Program-made: the position numbers and the translations under genes
Part shown: piece by piece, positions 54,796 to 63,535 of the stretch
Numbering within the stretch: position 1 is the stretch's first letter
Layout of the letters: every line of letters starts with the position of its first letter
Assembly: GCA_035079385.1 (NCBI GenBank)
Contig: JAVHKY010000054.1
Coordinates: forward strand, 10,455,501 to 10,519,500
DNA length: 64,000 nucleotides
Direction of reading: 5' to 3'
DNA from: Aspidiotus rigidus
Taxonomy: Eukaryota > Arthropoda > Insecta > Hemiptera > Diaspididae
The notes under the pieces: model-generated
The model's database searches: none
What the model saw: the letters and a program-made list of their open reading frames with translations, nothing else
Told to the model about the DNA's origin: nothing

Positions 54796-56832
54796 GCTAA
54801 CGAGATTACTACTGTCTTACACGGATAACTAATCAGACTTTCATGAGTGAAATTTCGAAGAGGAAAGAGGAAAATGAAATTTGCAACGACAAAAAAAAAT
54901 AAAAATGTGTGGTATTGAACTCTAATCTGCATGAGTGCTCGACGAACAAAAATAAGAAATAAATAAAAATAATACGAACAAGATATAAAAAAAAATAAAA
55001 TGAAACGGTAAGTAAAAAAATTGAGAAAAAGATTAAATTAGGAGATGACATGACGATTTTTTGAAGTTGACTGGTTTGGAACCCTGGTGGCAGATGGAGA
55101 CGAACTGATGGTTGACTGGTGGACAGCATCGCGAAAAGGTGGAAGTGTTCGCCGAAAAAGTGCGCATTCCTTGGCCGGATAAAACACATGACCCGCGCGT
55201 GATGGAAAATTTTAACACGTGGACATGACGGTCGAGAGAGATGGGGCCCACTAATGGGGCTTAGGCGGCCATCAGGCCAGCGTTACACATAGCACCAAAC
55301 CAATTAACAATTTGAGGTAACAATGCAATACGAGCACCGAGTAACGTGTGGGATCACACACCCGAATTTAAATTCTTTTTTAATAATAAAAAAAAACTCG
55401 AGTTTTTCGAAACTTTCGAATTATCGGCGAGGTGGGTTCGGTAGCCGACGCCTTTTTCGAACAACGACGCGCAATAGAGCGAATGTTTCAATTTCAAGAT
55501 GCGAACTAGCGCGAGTGCTCTTGAATAAGATAAGATTTAAACTTGGAAATAATGTGATTAGATCTTAGAAGAATTCGGCGCACGAAGTCGACATCGATCC
55601 GGTAGCATAGATTCGAACATCAGTGATTTCGCGCCGCGTTCCACATAGCCGCCTTAAAATCTTTTAGAAGTCTGACCCGCCGAAACTTCCCCCGACTTTC
55701 TCATTTCCGAAAGACTCCAGCGAATCCAAAAACTGGAATCTTACGTAATTGACCGCCTACTCGTTCTTACCCTTCCAATTGGTCCAGAGAGCCGTGATGT
55801 CAACCGTCTCTTAGTACCCTCGAGGATATGTCGAGATGGACGGCTCGACGACACCGCACAAGTAGTGAACTGTTCATCTCCCCGAGAACCCCGACTAATC
55901 CTATGATTTACGAGGGCTTGCATCGCCTCCGTCGACATTAACTAAGATCGGCTAACACACGTGCAAAGTCAGGACACGCTGCCCATCAAGAGGACCCCCA
56001 GAGTCAGGATGAGCTTGCGCGTATTGACACTGCACCCTCTAACCTATAAAAGAGAAAGAACGAGAGAAACAAAGAAAGAGCTGGGATCGAAACTACAAAT
56101 TTCCGTGTCTGCAGCCTTTTTTTTACGACTTACATCCGCGGATGACACTGCAGACAAAGACCGAAACATTAAAATTCAAAACTCTTCCTTTCGGTCAATC
56201 GAATTTTTTGAAATAACATCTGCGTCTTCCAAAATCTCCGTCTAAATATGCCAGATGTAGGCTCGCATCACCCCAATGTCTAATTCCTAAAGAAACTGAA
56301 ACCTCCCGCACAAATTATTTTATTGCTTTTACGCAGTTTCTCCGAGACATCAGAGTATAGAACAAAGGAGTGTTGCAAGCTCGGCCGAATAAGACACAGG
56401 AAGACCGTCGGATGAAAATAGAGGGAGAGAGAATGGAAGAAGACGAGCGAGACAGCGAGAAAGACCACCAGCGGCCACGCAACGCGCTCGCCACCCGATG
56501 AAATATCTTCGAATCTATGCTTAACCGAAGAAGCGTCAATCTATCTGTGTTTTGAATTTACATATTTTTTGTGACACTACAAGATGCCCCTAGAAATTTT
56601 GAGTGTTAACTTGGGATTTCTACCCGGTAGTGTCCTAGTACTGCTGCCACCTCTTTGGCCTTCATCGTCCACCAACCGTCTTGGCAGATTCCAACAGCCA
56701 TCACCCGACCATCCAATTTGTAATGTGTTGATTTTTGTTCCACCAATAACGCTAGGGACATACTTGTCTATGCATAGTTTAAAGATTACAATTATTACTA
56801 CCAATTACTATTGTACTTAAAAACAACGTCAC
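54796..56832 (-). other. 2-kb region between Pol and LTR, no recognised ORF
   Basis: Only short frames occur here. One hydrophobic 118-codon frame (55189-54833) is driven by T-rich sequence and lacks envelope features such as a signal peptide plus cleavage site. Several plus-strand frames (55323-55568, 55961-56245) are also unrecognised. The length is unusual for a gypsy element without env. It may hold a spliced or decayed third gene. Confidence 0.5.
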
Positions 56833-59800
56833 TCACTCCACTCCTGTTTGGATTATGGTTCGGGGGCGTGACTCCCCTGCATACTTTACAACTGCCAAGC
56901 AAATGTCGTTGCTCTTACTGTCTTGATGGGCCATCGCATCCTTAGCTTTATTGTCAGCCTGTTTTATCAAAATGAGTTGGCGCACGTTCGCCATTATGTT
57001 TTTTTGTAGGTTCGCTGTGTCCCTCAGGAGATAAGCATTCGACCCGATCCGTTTGACCACCAAGTACTCGCCTTCGTACTTTTTATAGAACTTTTTGGTC
57101 AGCCCGTAATAGGCCTGAGAGATGTGGTGACTTTTCAGTGCAACCACATCCCCCTCTCGGAATCGGGTCAACTTCTTGCCAGAGATCTGCTCCTGGTGAC
57201 GACTTCTTCGAAATTCGATGTCCTTAAACGCTTTGACGTATTTGGTAATCGCCTCGTTCTCGTTAAGCTTGGATGCGTTTACCTCCGTCCACAGTCGATA
57301 CTCCCGCAATATCTCCTGGGCCCCATAGTCCGCCTCGAGGTTCCCAAAGTCTAGCGTGTGACCGTGGACAAACGTCAGGCGTACGTTCTCCCTACCCATC
57401 ATCTGTATTGCTTCTCTCAACCTGGAAAGCCACGCAAAATTCTCGTAACTGGGGAGTTTCGGATTGTTGTCACTCAGCAGACCCTCGTTGACTAAATCTG
57501 CTACATACTGCGAATCAGTATGCACTGCCACCCGAGGTACCTTGTGAGCGTGCGCGATCTCTATGGCCCTTATCACCGACAGTATCTCCGCCTGGTTGTT
57601 GGTGAGGGCCGGGTGCGTTACTCTTGCTTCATTAGCTCTATGGTCTTGGGCTATCCAGACCGAGATTGACGAGAGCCGATCTTTAGATGACCCTACCGAT
57701 GCTCCGTCACAAAATGCATGGGCCCAACCTTCCTCATCGTAGGTAAACTTGAGAGGTGTGGGTCTCTGGCCTTTCTTTATCACATAATCGCTCACATCTT
57801 CCTGTAACTTATTCACTCTTTCCTGTATCAGTAGTGCGGGATTGGGCGGCACTATTCGGACATTTGCCACGGGGATCGGGTCAAAATCATCAATTCCCAG
57901 GATTTGATTCGGGGAGTACTTATGGGATTTGGGAATGGCGTTAAGAACCTTTTGGATGGTTTTAAGCTCGCGATACCACAGTGTATGGTCACGCGCTGGG
58001 ACTGTGCTATCATTGATCTTCACTCGCAACTTCTCTCCGAGGTCCCGCATAGCTCTTTCCACTGGGTTCGCGGAGGGATTATGGGCTGTTGTAAACCGAG
58101 GTTTTATGTTTCTAGCGTAGAGGCACTTAACCCACTTATCGGATCGAAATTGGCGAGCATTATCGGACAAAACCGTCTCCACCGGGATATTGAGCGCGTC
58201 GTAATCCTCAAGAACTTTCCCCAAAGCCCGCACGAAACTATCCGTTGTCATCGATCGAATCGGCTGGTATGACACGTAACCTGACAATCTGTCCAGAGCC
58301 ACAAACACGGCTGTAATACCCCCTCTTCGGAGCGGCAAGGGACCAAAAATATCGACCGATAACACCTCACCGGGATAGGACGCTTCCACTCGTGAACGCT
58401 CGGGGTTGATCGCTTGATTAGATACTTTATTATGTTTGCAGGTTACGCAACGACCCACCAATTGTCCTACTTTCCGTTTTAAATCATTGACATGAAATTG
58501 GCGTTTAATCAACAGCTCAGTTTTTACCACACCCGGGTGACAATAGAACTCATGAAAGAATTGTATCAGGTCATCGACTGCATGTTCCGGAACGACCAAG
58601 AGTTTTGCCCCGCTCTTAGTTGTTTTGAATAGCCGCCCGTCTATGAGAATGAACTTGCAATCAACTTTTCGCTCAATTTTTTCGATTATTTTCTTGCAGT
58701 ACGAGTCCGATGCCTGATGCGACTTAATATTCTCAAATAGTTCAAAAAGCATTTCAGACGGCTCCTCGCTCGCCTTGACCACGTGCCCCTTGAATACCTG
58801 ACACATTTCGCATACTTCGGTTTCCTTGACCTCAGTCTCCACTAGTGTCTGCGATCCCTCATCGTCAACTTCCACAATTTCACACAGACCGGCGACCGGA
58901 TCCATTGGTATAATACAAGCGACCAGTCCATAAGTTTCTAAGATTTTAAACGGGCGCTCAAAATTCCCCTCTTCATATCCCTGAGACCTGATGTTGAAGG
59001 AATTAATATAGACATACCATTTCGCACATAGACTATTCACCCCAATAATTTCGCGACAACGCTTGATGAGTAAAATTTTACTTTTGCTCACAATAACTTG
59101 GTACCCTACCAATAAATCTTTGTATCTTTTCAAAACGTGATAGAGAGCGTATAGATTCTTCTCGTCAGTCGTTTTTCGCGCGATATTGAACTCTAATCGG
59201 TGGTTAAGCATTGTAATAATCCCAGGGGTCCCTTCTTCACTGCACTGCAAGATACAACCAGTGATACAGTCTTGCTCTACTCTTACAACCACATAGAAAG
59301 GCCGGGAATAACAAGGTTGCTGGAGTTTAAAATCACGAAAGAACGCTTCTTTCAACGTGTAGTACGCTTCCTCGTGCCTCTTATCGGTCTTAATGGGTGG
59401 TGGGAAAGATAGCAAATCAATCAAGGGGGAGACTAAGATCGCGTAGTTCGGAATGAATCTGGAGTACCAGTTAACAAACCCTAACAATTGTTGTACAGCT
59501 CTCTTATGCGGGATGGTGAATTTCGAGTTCTTGAAATAAAGTCCCTCGAACTTTTTAAAGAACGCTCCCTTCTCTAAATTTTTTGTGATTATACCCGGTG
59601 CTAGCCAGTGTCCTACGTACTTCACCCTCGAACGAAAAAGCACGGTCTTGTCAATAGATAAGGTGAGCCCAGCTTCGAAAATGCTCTTAATGGAGCGGAC
59701 TAACAGATCACGATGCGTTTTAAAGTTGGGTGTTTGAATTTTGACATCGTCGATGTATGCCTTAACGTGAATAGACTTTAAACTATCCGCTAACACCTTG

Positions 59801-61761
59801 CGAATGATACGATTGAATACCGACCCGCTAACTTTCGTGCCGAATGGCAACCGTTTGTATTGATAAGTTTGATTGTCGATCTGAATACCAAGGAACTGAC
59901 TTGAGATCTCATCAAGCATGATTTGTAAAAACCCCAGCCTTAAGTCGAAGACCGAAAGGATATCGCCTACGTTCTCCTCGAACAGTATGTCCTCGATTCG
60001 AGGTGGGTCATGGTGCTCTTCACACAGTATCTCATTTAATGCAGACGCGTCAACACAGATCCGAATAGAACCGTCGCCCTTCGGGGCGATTACCACTGGG
60101 TGGATGTACTGGGTATTTGACTCGATGATAATTCCCTGTTCTAACATTTTTTCGATCTCCGCTCGCACCGCCTCGTGGTACGCGCGTGGGTAACCGTATC
60201 GCTTAGCCCTCCATCGTTCTGTTATTTTGAACGTTAAACTTACTGGTCCGCCGTTGTAACAACCCAGTTCCCTTCTGAAGACCATTATGTAGGGCGATAC
60301 CTCTTCTAGCGCTTCCTGAGCCTCTGAGGCACTAACAACCCCGTCCACGACTGCTGTATAAAGTTTGTTCTTTAATTGCCCCAGAAGTACCGATCTCTCG
60401 TCACTCTCACTTGCTCCCGTATGAAAAATGCACATGCTATTGAACTCTTCTTCGGTGTCCTTGGAAAAAAGCTCGGGTATCTTCTCTCGAGACGTATGTA
60501 CTGTAAAAACCGACATGCGCTTGGTCTCCTGAATAATGGGAAGAGTGACTTTTCCTTCATTTATATGTACCAACGACATCGTGAGAGCGCCATAGTCGAC
60601 AACGGCCTTGTAATTTAATAAGAAGTTTCCCCCTAAGAGTATCTGTTCAGTCAGATCTTTAACTATTAAAGCGGCCATGAATAGTGAAACACCCGCTACC
60701 TCTAACTTAATGACGGCATATTCCTCTAACGAGTAAGCCGCACCATGGGCCAAAAGTAATTTTACCCGACGGGACAGCTTTCTAAAAACAACGGATCCTG
60801 GGCGTAGCAACTTGGCTCTCATGATCCACTCATAATCTACAACGCAAACTGTCGCCCCGGTGTCTACCAGAAGAATCACTCTTTTCTCTCCCAGCCGACC
60901 CTCCACTCGGAAGAGCAGACCCGTCGCGCTGGCACCGATCAAGTCATCGACCTCTAACCCTGCACTCCAATTTGATACGCAGACACTTTTGGCCGCTGAC
61001 GCGTCATCACTCCTATCGCTCTTCTTAGACTCTGCCTCCAATGCATTGATCCTTCCTCCGTTTTTCAACTGATTCACAGCTCCCGCTAGTTCATCGAGTA
61101 CTTTAGAAATAGCTTCCTTTTGAAAACCCGTGTGACTAGCTCCTGTTTGGGAGTAGGTCGCTCCGTACAAGTCCACGTTAACCCTGGTAGGGAATCCCCC
61201 CTTGTCCACTAATAAAATGTCACCTTCCGGATCTTTACGCGAAAAGAAAACCTTATCAATATAGATAAGACTTGAAAAAGCGCTAAATTGTTTTGCCACT
61301 TGCTCGTAAATACGTCGTATCTCTTCGTAACATTTCCACTGCTCTAGCTTATTGTTCCCGGGCCACGGAGGTGGCACAATCAGCCCTAAATGCTGCACCC
61401 CACATTTTTGAAGATGTTCGACTATATCCACAAGAGTTTTGTGAAATTTAGACGGATTAAATTTGTTTGAATCGACTTGGTCACAATACCCGACTGATAA
61501 TAATACATAAGGATGAAACGCTTTCGTTGCCCCCACGCTCACTCGGAGGTAGTCGGCCGTTATAAACTCGTAAACCAAGAAATACCTTTTGACCCGACGT
61601 AGGGGTTGATTCAGCATTTTAACGTTGTAAAATTTTAGAATTTGGTAGAAAAGGGTGTCGCCGATTAACTGGCACCACCGGAAAAGCTTAAACTGTGGAG
61701 CCGGTAATCGCTGGTTATCGGATGCACTCCCTTCCACGTTCGAAGAGAGTGCGGTCGCTAG
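56833..61761 (-). CDS. pol: Pol polyprotein with two RNase H domains and an SGNH-like domain
   Basis: Counting from the first codon of the GTG-initiated frame (61737), the domains are as follows. SGNH-like: residues 20-215 (GDT 26-28, VGYCD 82-86, His202). Aspartic protease: DTGA 292-295 and ILLGG 366-370. RT: about 510-710, with Asp598 and YIDD 661-664. Ty3-type RNase H: about 810-920, lacking the first Asp and the TDH Asp. Integrase zinc finger: about 1062-1100. Integrase core: Asp1129, Asp1192 and Glu1227, with 35-residue spacing. Second RNase H: Asp1344, Glu1384, Asp1408, His1460 and Asp1470. SH3-like integrase tail: 1526-1573. The frame is open upstream through the slippery site, so Pol is made by -1 frameshifting from Gag, not from the GTG. 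No stop or frameshift occurs in over 1640 codons. Confidence 0.93.
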   Translation of the reverse strand, partial: LATALSSNVEGSASDNQRLPAPQFKLFRWCQLIGDTLFYQILKFYNVKMLNQPLRRVKRYFLVYEFITADYLRVSVGATKAFHPYVLLSVGYCDQVDSNKFNPSKFHKTLVDIVEHLQKCGVQHLGLIVPPPWPGNNKLEQWKCYEEIRRIYEQVAKQFSAFSSLIYIDKVFFSRKDPEGDILLVDKGGFPTRVNVDLYGATYSQTGASHTGFQKEAISKVLDELAGAVNQLKNGGRINALEAESKKSDRSDDASAAKSVCVSNWSAGLEVDDLIGASATGLLFRVEGRLGEKRVILLVDTGATVCVVDYEWIMRAKLLRPGSVVFRKLSRRVKLLLAHGAAYSLEEYAVIKLEVAGVSLFMAALIVKDLTEQILLGGNFLLNYKAVVDYGALTMSLVHINEGKVTLPIIQETKRMSVFTVHTSREKIPELFSKDTEEEFNSMCIFHTGASESDERSVLLGQLKNKLYTAVVDGVVSASEAQEALEEVSPYIMVFRRELGCYNGGPVSLTFKITERWRAKRYGYPRAYHEAVRAEIEKMLEQGIIIESNTQYIHPVVIAPKGDGSIRICVDASALNEILCEEHHDPPRIEDILFEENVGDILSVFDLRLGFLQIMLDEISSQFLGIQIDNQTYQYKRLPFGTKVSGSVFNRIIRKVLADSLKSIHVKAYIDDVKIQTPNFKTHRDLLVRSIKSIFEAGLTLSIDKTVLFRSRVKYVGHWLAPGIITKNLEKGAFFKKFEGLYFKNSKFTIPHKRAVQQLLGFVNWYSRFIPNYAILVSPLIDLLSFPPPIKTDKRHEEAYYTLKEAFFRDFKLQQPCYSRPFYVVVRVEQDCITGCILQCSEEGTPGIITMLNHRLEFNIARKTTDEKNLYALYHVLKRYKDLLVGYQVIVSKSKILLIKRCREIIGVNSLCAKWYVYINSFNIRSQGYEEGNFERPFKILETYGLVACIIPMDPVAGLCEIVEVDDEGSQTLVETEVKETEVCEMCQVFKGHVVKASEEPSEMLFELFENIKSHQASDSYCKKIIEKIERKVDCKFILIDGRLFKTTKSGAKLLVVPEHAVDDLIQFFHEFYCHPGVVKTELLIKRQFHVNDLKRKVGQLVGRCVTCKHNKVSNQAINPERSRVEASYPGEVLSVDIFGPLPLRRGGITAVFVALDRLSGYVSYQPIRSMTTDSFVRALGKVLEDYDALNIPVETVLSDNARQFRSDKWVKCLYARNIKPRFTTAHNPSANPVERAMRDLGEKLRVKINDSTVPARDHTLWYRELKTIQKVLNAIPKSHKYSPNQILGIDDFDPIPVANVRIVPPNPALLIQERVNKLQEDVSDYVIKKGQRPTPLKFTYDEEGWAHAFCDGASVGSSKDRLSSISVWIAQDHRANEARVTHPALTNNQAEILSVIRAIEIAHAHKVPRVAVHTDSQYVADLVNEGLLSDNNPKLPSYENFAWLSRLREAIQMMGRENVRLTFVHGHTLDFGNLEADYGAQEILREYRLWTEVNASKLNENEAITKYVKAFKDIEFRRSRHQEQISGKKLTRFREGDVVALKSHHISQAYYGLTKKFYKKYEGEYLVVKRIGSNAYLLRDTANLQKNIMANVRQLILIKQADNKAKDAMAHQDSKSNDICLAVVKYAGESRPRTIIQTGVE

Positions 61762-61767
61762 TTTCCC
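61724..61767 (-). promoter_or_regulatory. -1 ribosomal frameshift signal between Gag and Pol
   Basis: The minus strand has GGGAAAC (61767-61761) read as G-GGA-AAC in the Gag frame, directly followed by the Gag stop TAG. Slipping one base back puts ribosomes on GGG-AAA-CTA, the Pol frame. An 8-nt spacer (61760-61753) precedes an 11-bp stem (61752-61742 with 61734-61724; one G-T pair) closing a 7-nt loop. The heptamer, spacer and stem match the standard X-XXY-YYZ arrangement. Confidence 0.92.
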
Positions 61768-63161
61768 TGATATAGCCTCGAAATGGAATTGATATTTCCT
61801 GCTTCCGCACCACCGTGGGCCTGATTTTCATAGGTACTCGGCTCGTATAGCTCGGACACCTCCTCAATTTCGGTTAGATTCGCTCTCTGGAATTGAGTTC
61901 CCCGATTAGGCTCGTTAGTCCCCCGATTCGCTCTCTCGAAAGGCTGCTGTCGCGCCGGCGGTTTACTCATGTCACTATAGGGAGCTTGTCCTGGAACTCC
62001 TTCTCGAAACCTAAAATCTCGCGGATTAACAATCCGGGTCACCCTTGCCTTAAACTCGTTATAATTGCTGTTATCATGGCTTTTCAACACATCATGCTTT
62101 GGGATTGGCATTTTATTGATCAATTTATTAATGATATCATTTTGAGATAGAGGGACATGAGAGAGGGAAGATAATCTGTTATACCACGTGTCTAACTGCT
62201 GTACAAACGTGGCGACGTTTTCATATTTGAATCGGGTTTCATCAAACTCGCGCATGATAGCTTCCTGCGTCGCCCGGTTCCAAAATTGTTCCAGAAATTT
62301 ATGTTGGTATTGCTCAAGATTATGATATAACATGTTCAACTCTGCATCCCATGGCGGTTCATTCACTCGTACTAACCGCTTGAAAAGACGAACCTTTTCC
62401 CCATCGTTCAACCCCAACCCCATAATGGCTTGATTGAAATTTTGGATGAATCGGTTTGGCGCTATAGACCCATCTCCCATGAACGGTGGACAAATCGGAT
62501 AGGGCGAGTTTAACCCCAGTGATATCTCAGCGTCTCGTAAACGTTCACTGGAGTGAATACTACCTTCCGACCATCCGTTAATTCCTCTTTCTCTTCTGTC
62601 AGGCGTCACACGCTCCTGCCTGCCCCCGTAACTTCCGGGTGAAACTCTATGCGCAGGCTGATAGGCGGATCGATTAGACTGGGGAAACTGTCGAGTATTA
62701 GGGCGAGGTTGATTGTGGGAGAGGTGATCTTGAGCGGGTAAACGTGATGATCGCGCCGGACTACTGTGTTCGGGTACGCTCGGTACCTCGGGAAGAATAG
62801 CAGAGGGCGCTGGATGTGAGGCCCTGACACTAGCTTGAGCCGTGAGTGCAGTAAGAGCCTGTGCAATATTCCCTAATTGGGTATTGAGGTTAGCTTGGGT
62901 CTCAAGTTGCGCCTCTAAGAGTTGCCCCAACAGATTGCGTACTTCATTTCCGCGCTCACCCGGGCCATTTCCCTCCACCGACTGATCAATCTGATCGTTA
63001 TTGGGAAGCTCTCCTTCCCCGCCATTCTCGACACCTTGCTCATTCGGAACGTTATCTTGCTCTTCCCCATTCTGTTCTTCGAGCTGATCGATGCGGTCTA
63101 AATTATCCTGGTTCGAAAACTCTCCGGCTGCTTTTTTGCTATTTTTGGTATTTCGCGTCAT
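61758..63161 (-). CDS. gag: Gag polyprotein
   Basis: This 467-codon frame starts at ATG 63161-63159. The frame extends four codons further, but without another ATG. The first 115 residues are acidic and polar, with Gln/Asn/Glu-rich repeats and a probable coiled coil (LLGQLLEAQLETQANLNTQL). A Pro/Ser/Arg-rich linker follows. Residues from about 215 to 400 form a capsid-type domain: PPFMGDGSIAPNRFIQNFNQ, LVRVNEPPWDAELNMLYHNL, FLEQFWNRATQEAIMREFDE and VATFVQQLDTWYNRLSSLSH. No CCHC zinc knuckle is visible; the C-terminus is Arg/Gln/Asn-rich instead. The stop lies inside the frameshift signal. Gag packages element RNA into cytoplasmic particles. Confidence 0.88.
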   Translation of the reverse strand: MTRNTKNSKKAAGEFSNQDNLDRIDQLEEQNGEEQDNVPNEQGVENGGEGELPNNDQIDQSVEGNGPGERGNEVRNLLGQLLEAQLETQANLNTQLGNIAQALTALTAQASVRASHPAPSAILPEVPSVPEHSSPARSSRLPAQDHLSHNQPRPNTRQFPQSNRSAYQPAHRVSPGSYGGRQERVTPDRRERGINGWSEGSIHSSERLRDAEISLGLNSPYPICPPFMGDGSIAPNRFIQNFNQAIMGLGLNDGEKVRLFKRLVRVNEPPWDAELNMLYHNLEQYQHKFLEQFWNRATQEAIMREFDETRFKYENVATFVQQLDTWYNRLSSLSHVPLSQNDIINKLINKMPIPKHDVLKSHDNSNYNEFKARVTRIVNPRDFRFREGVPGQAPYSDMSKPPARQQPFERANRGTNEPNRGTQFQRANLTEIEEVSELYEPSTYENQAHGGAEAGNINSISRLYQGN

Positions 63162-63463
63162 TATTATTCTCAAGAACTGATAAGCTAACGAAAACTAAAA
63201 CTACGAAAGAAAATATGCTCTTTGCACGATAAAAGAAAATTTCAATAAAAGTAAATCACATTAAAATAAGTGGGTCACCATCTCTCATCCCACGTCACGC
63301 TGTCTTTCTTTAAAATCACTGAACTCCGCTGCCTCGATATGTATTTATTCATTTGTCATCTCAATCTTTTAGAAAATGTAATTAAATAATAATGCTAACG
63401 CTATAAAGTAATAATAATAACTAAAAAAAAACAAATCCACTCAGACCACTCCAGATTGCTGGA
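63162..63463 (-). other. AT-rich leader between upstream ORF and Gag
   Basis: About 300 bp, no ORF and no obvious primer-binding site or LTR terminus. It contains CACGTGGGATGAGAGATGG-like and poly-pyrimidine segments. Its first 40 bases belong to the direct repeat shared with the end of Pol. Confidence 0.6.
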
Positions 63464-63535
63464 TTATGGCTCGGGGGCGTGACTCCCCTCCTCACTACTT
63501 GACGATTGAAACGGGACAAGATAGACTGCTACACT
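63425..63535 (-). repeat. Direct repeat shared with the 3' end of Pol (56817-56910)
   Basis: The core is 29 bp with one mismatch (63461-63489 and 56850-56878, GGATTATGGYTCGGGGGCGTG...). Weaker similarity extends to GGAGTGG-STGAGTG-TTGTTTTT on one side and CGACATT-GCAGT on the other, with a gap of about 30 nt. It covers the last codons of the upstream ORF and of Pol. Confidence 0.8.

Noticed and set aside
54833..55189. Envelope-like membrane protein downstream of Pol
   Set aside because: The hydrophobic stretches come from T-rich DNA. There is no signal peptide, cleavage site or conserved cysteines.
57124..58272. Plus-strand ORFs opposite pol
   Set aside because: They are antisense shadows of the long Pol frame with no independent motif.
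63175..63489. 5' LTR of the gypsy element, based on the repeat shared with the end of Pol
   Set aside because: Strong identity covers only 29 bp and fades within about 90 bp. The true LTR and polypurine tract are at 53227-54795 and no copy of that LTR lies near Gag.
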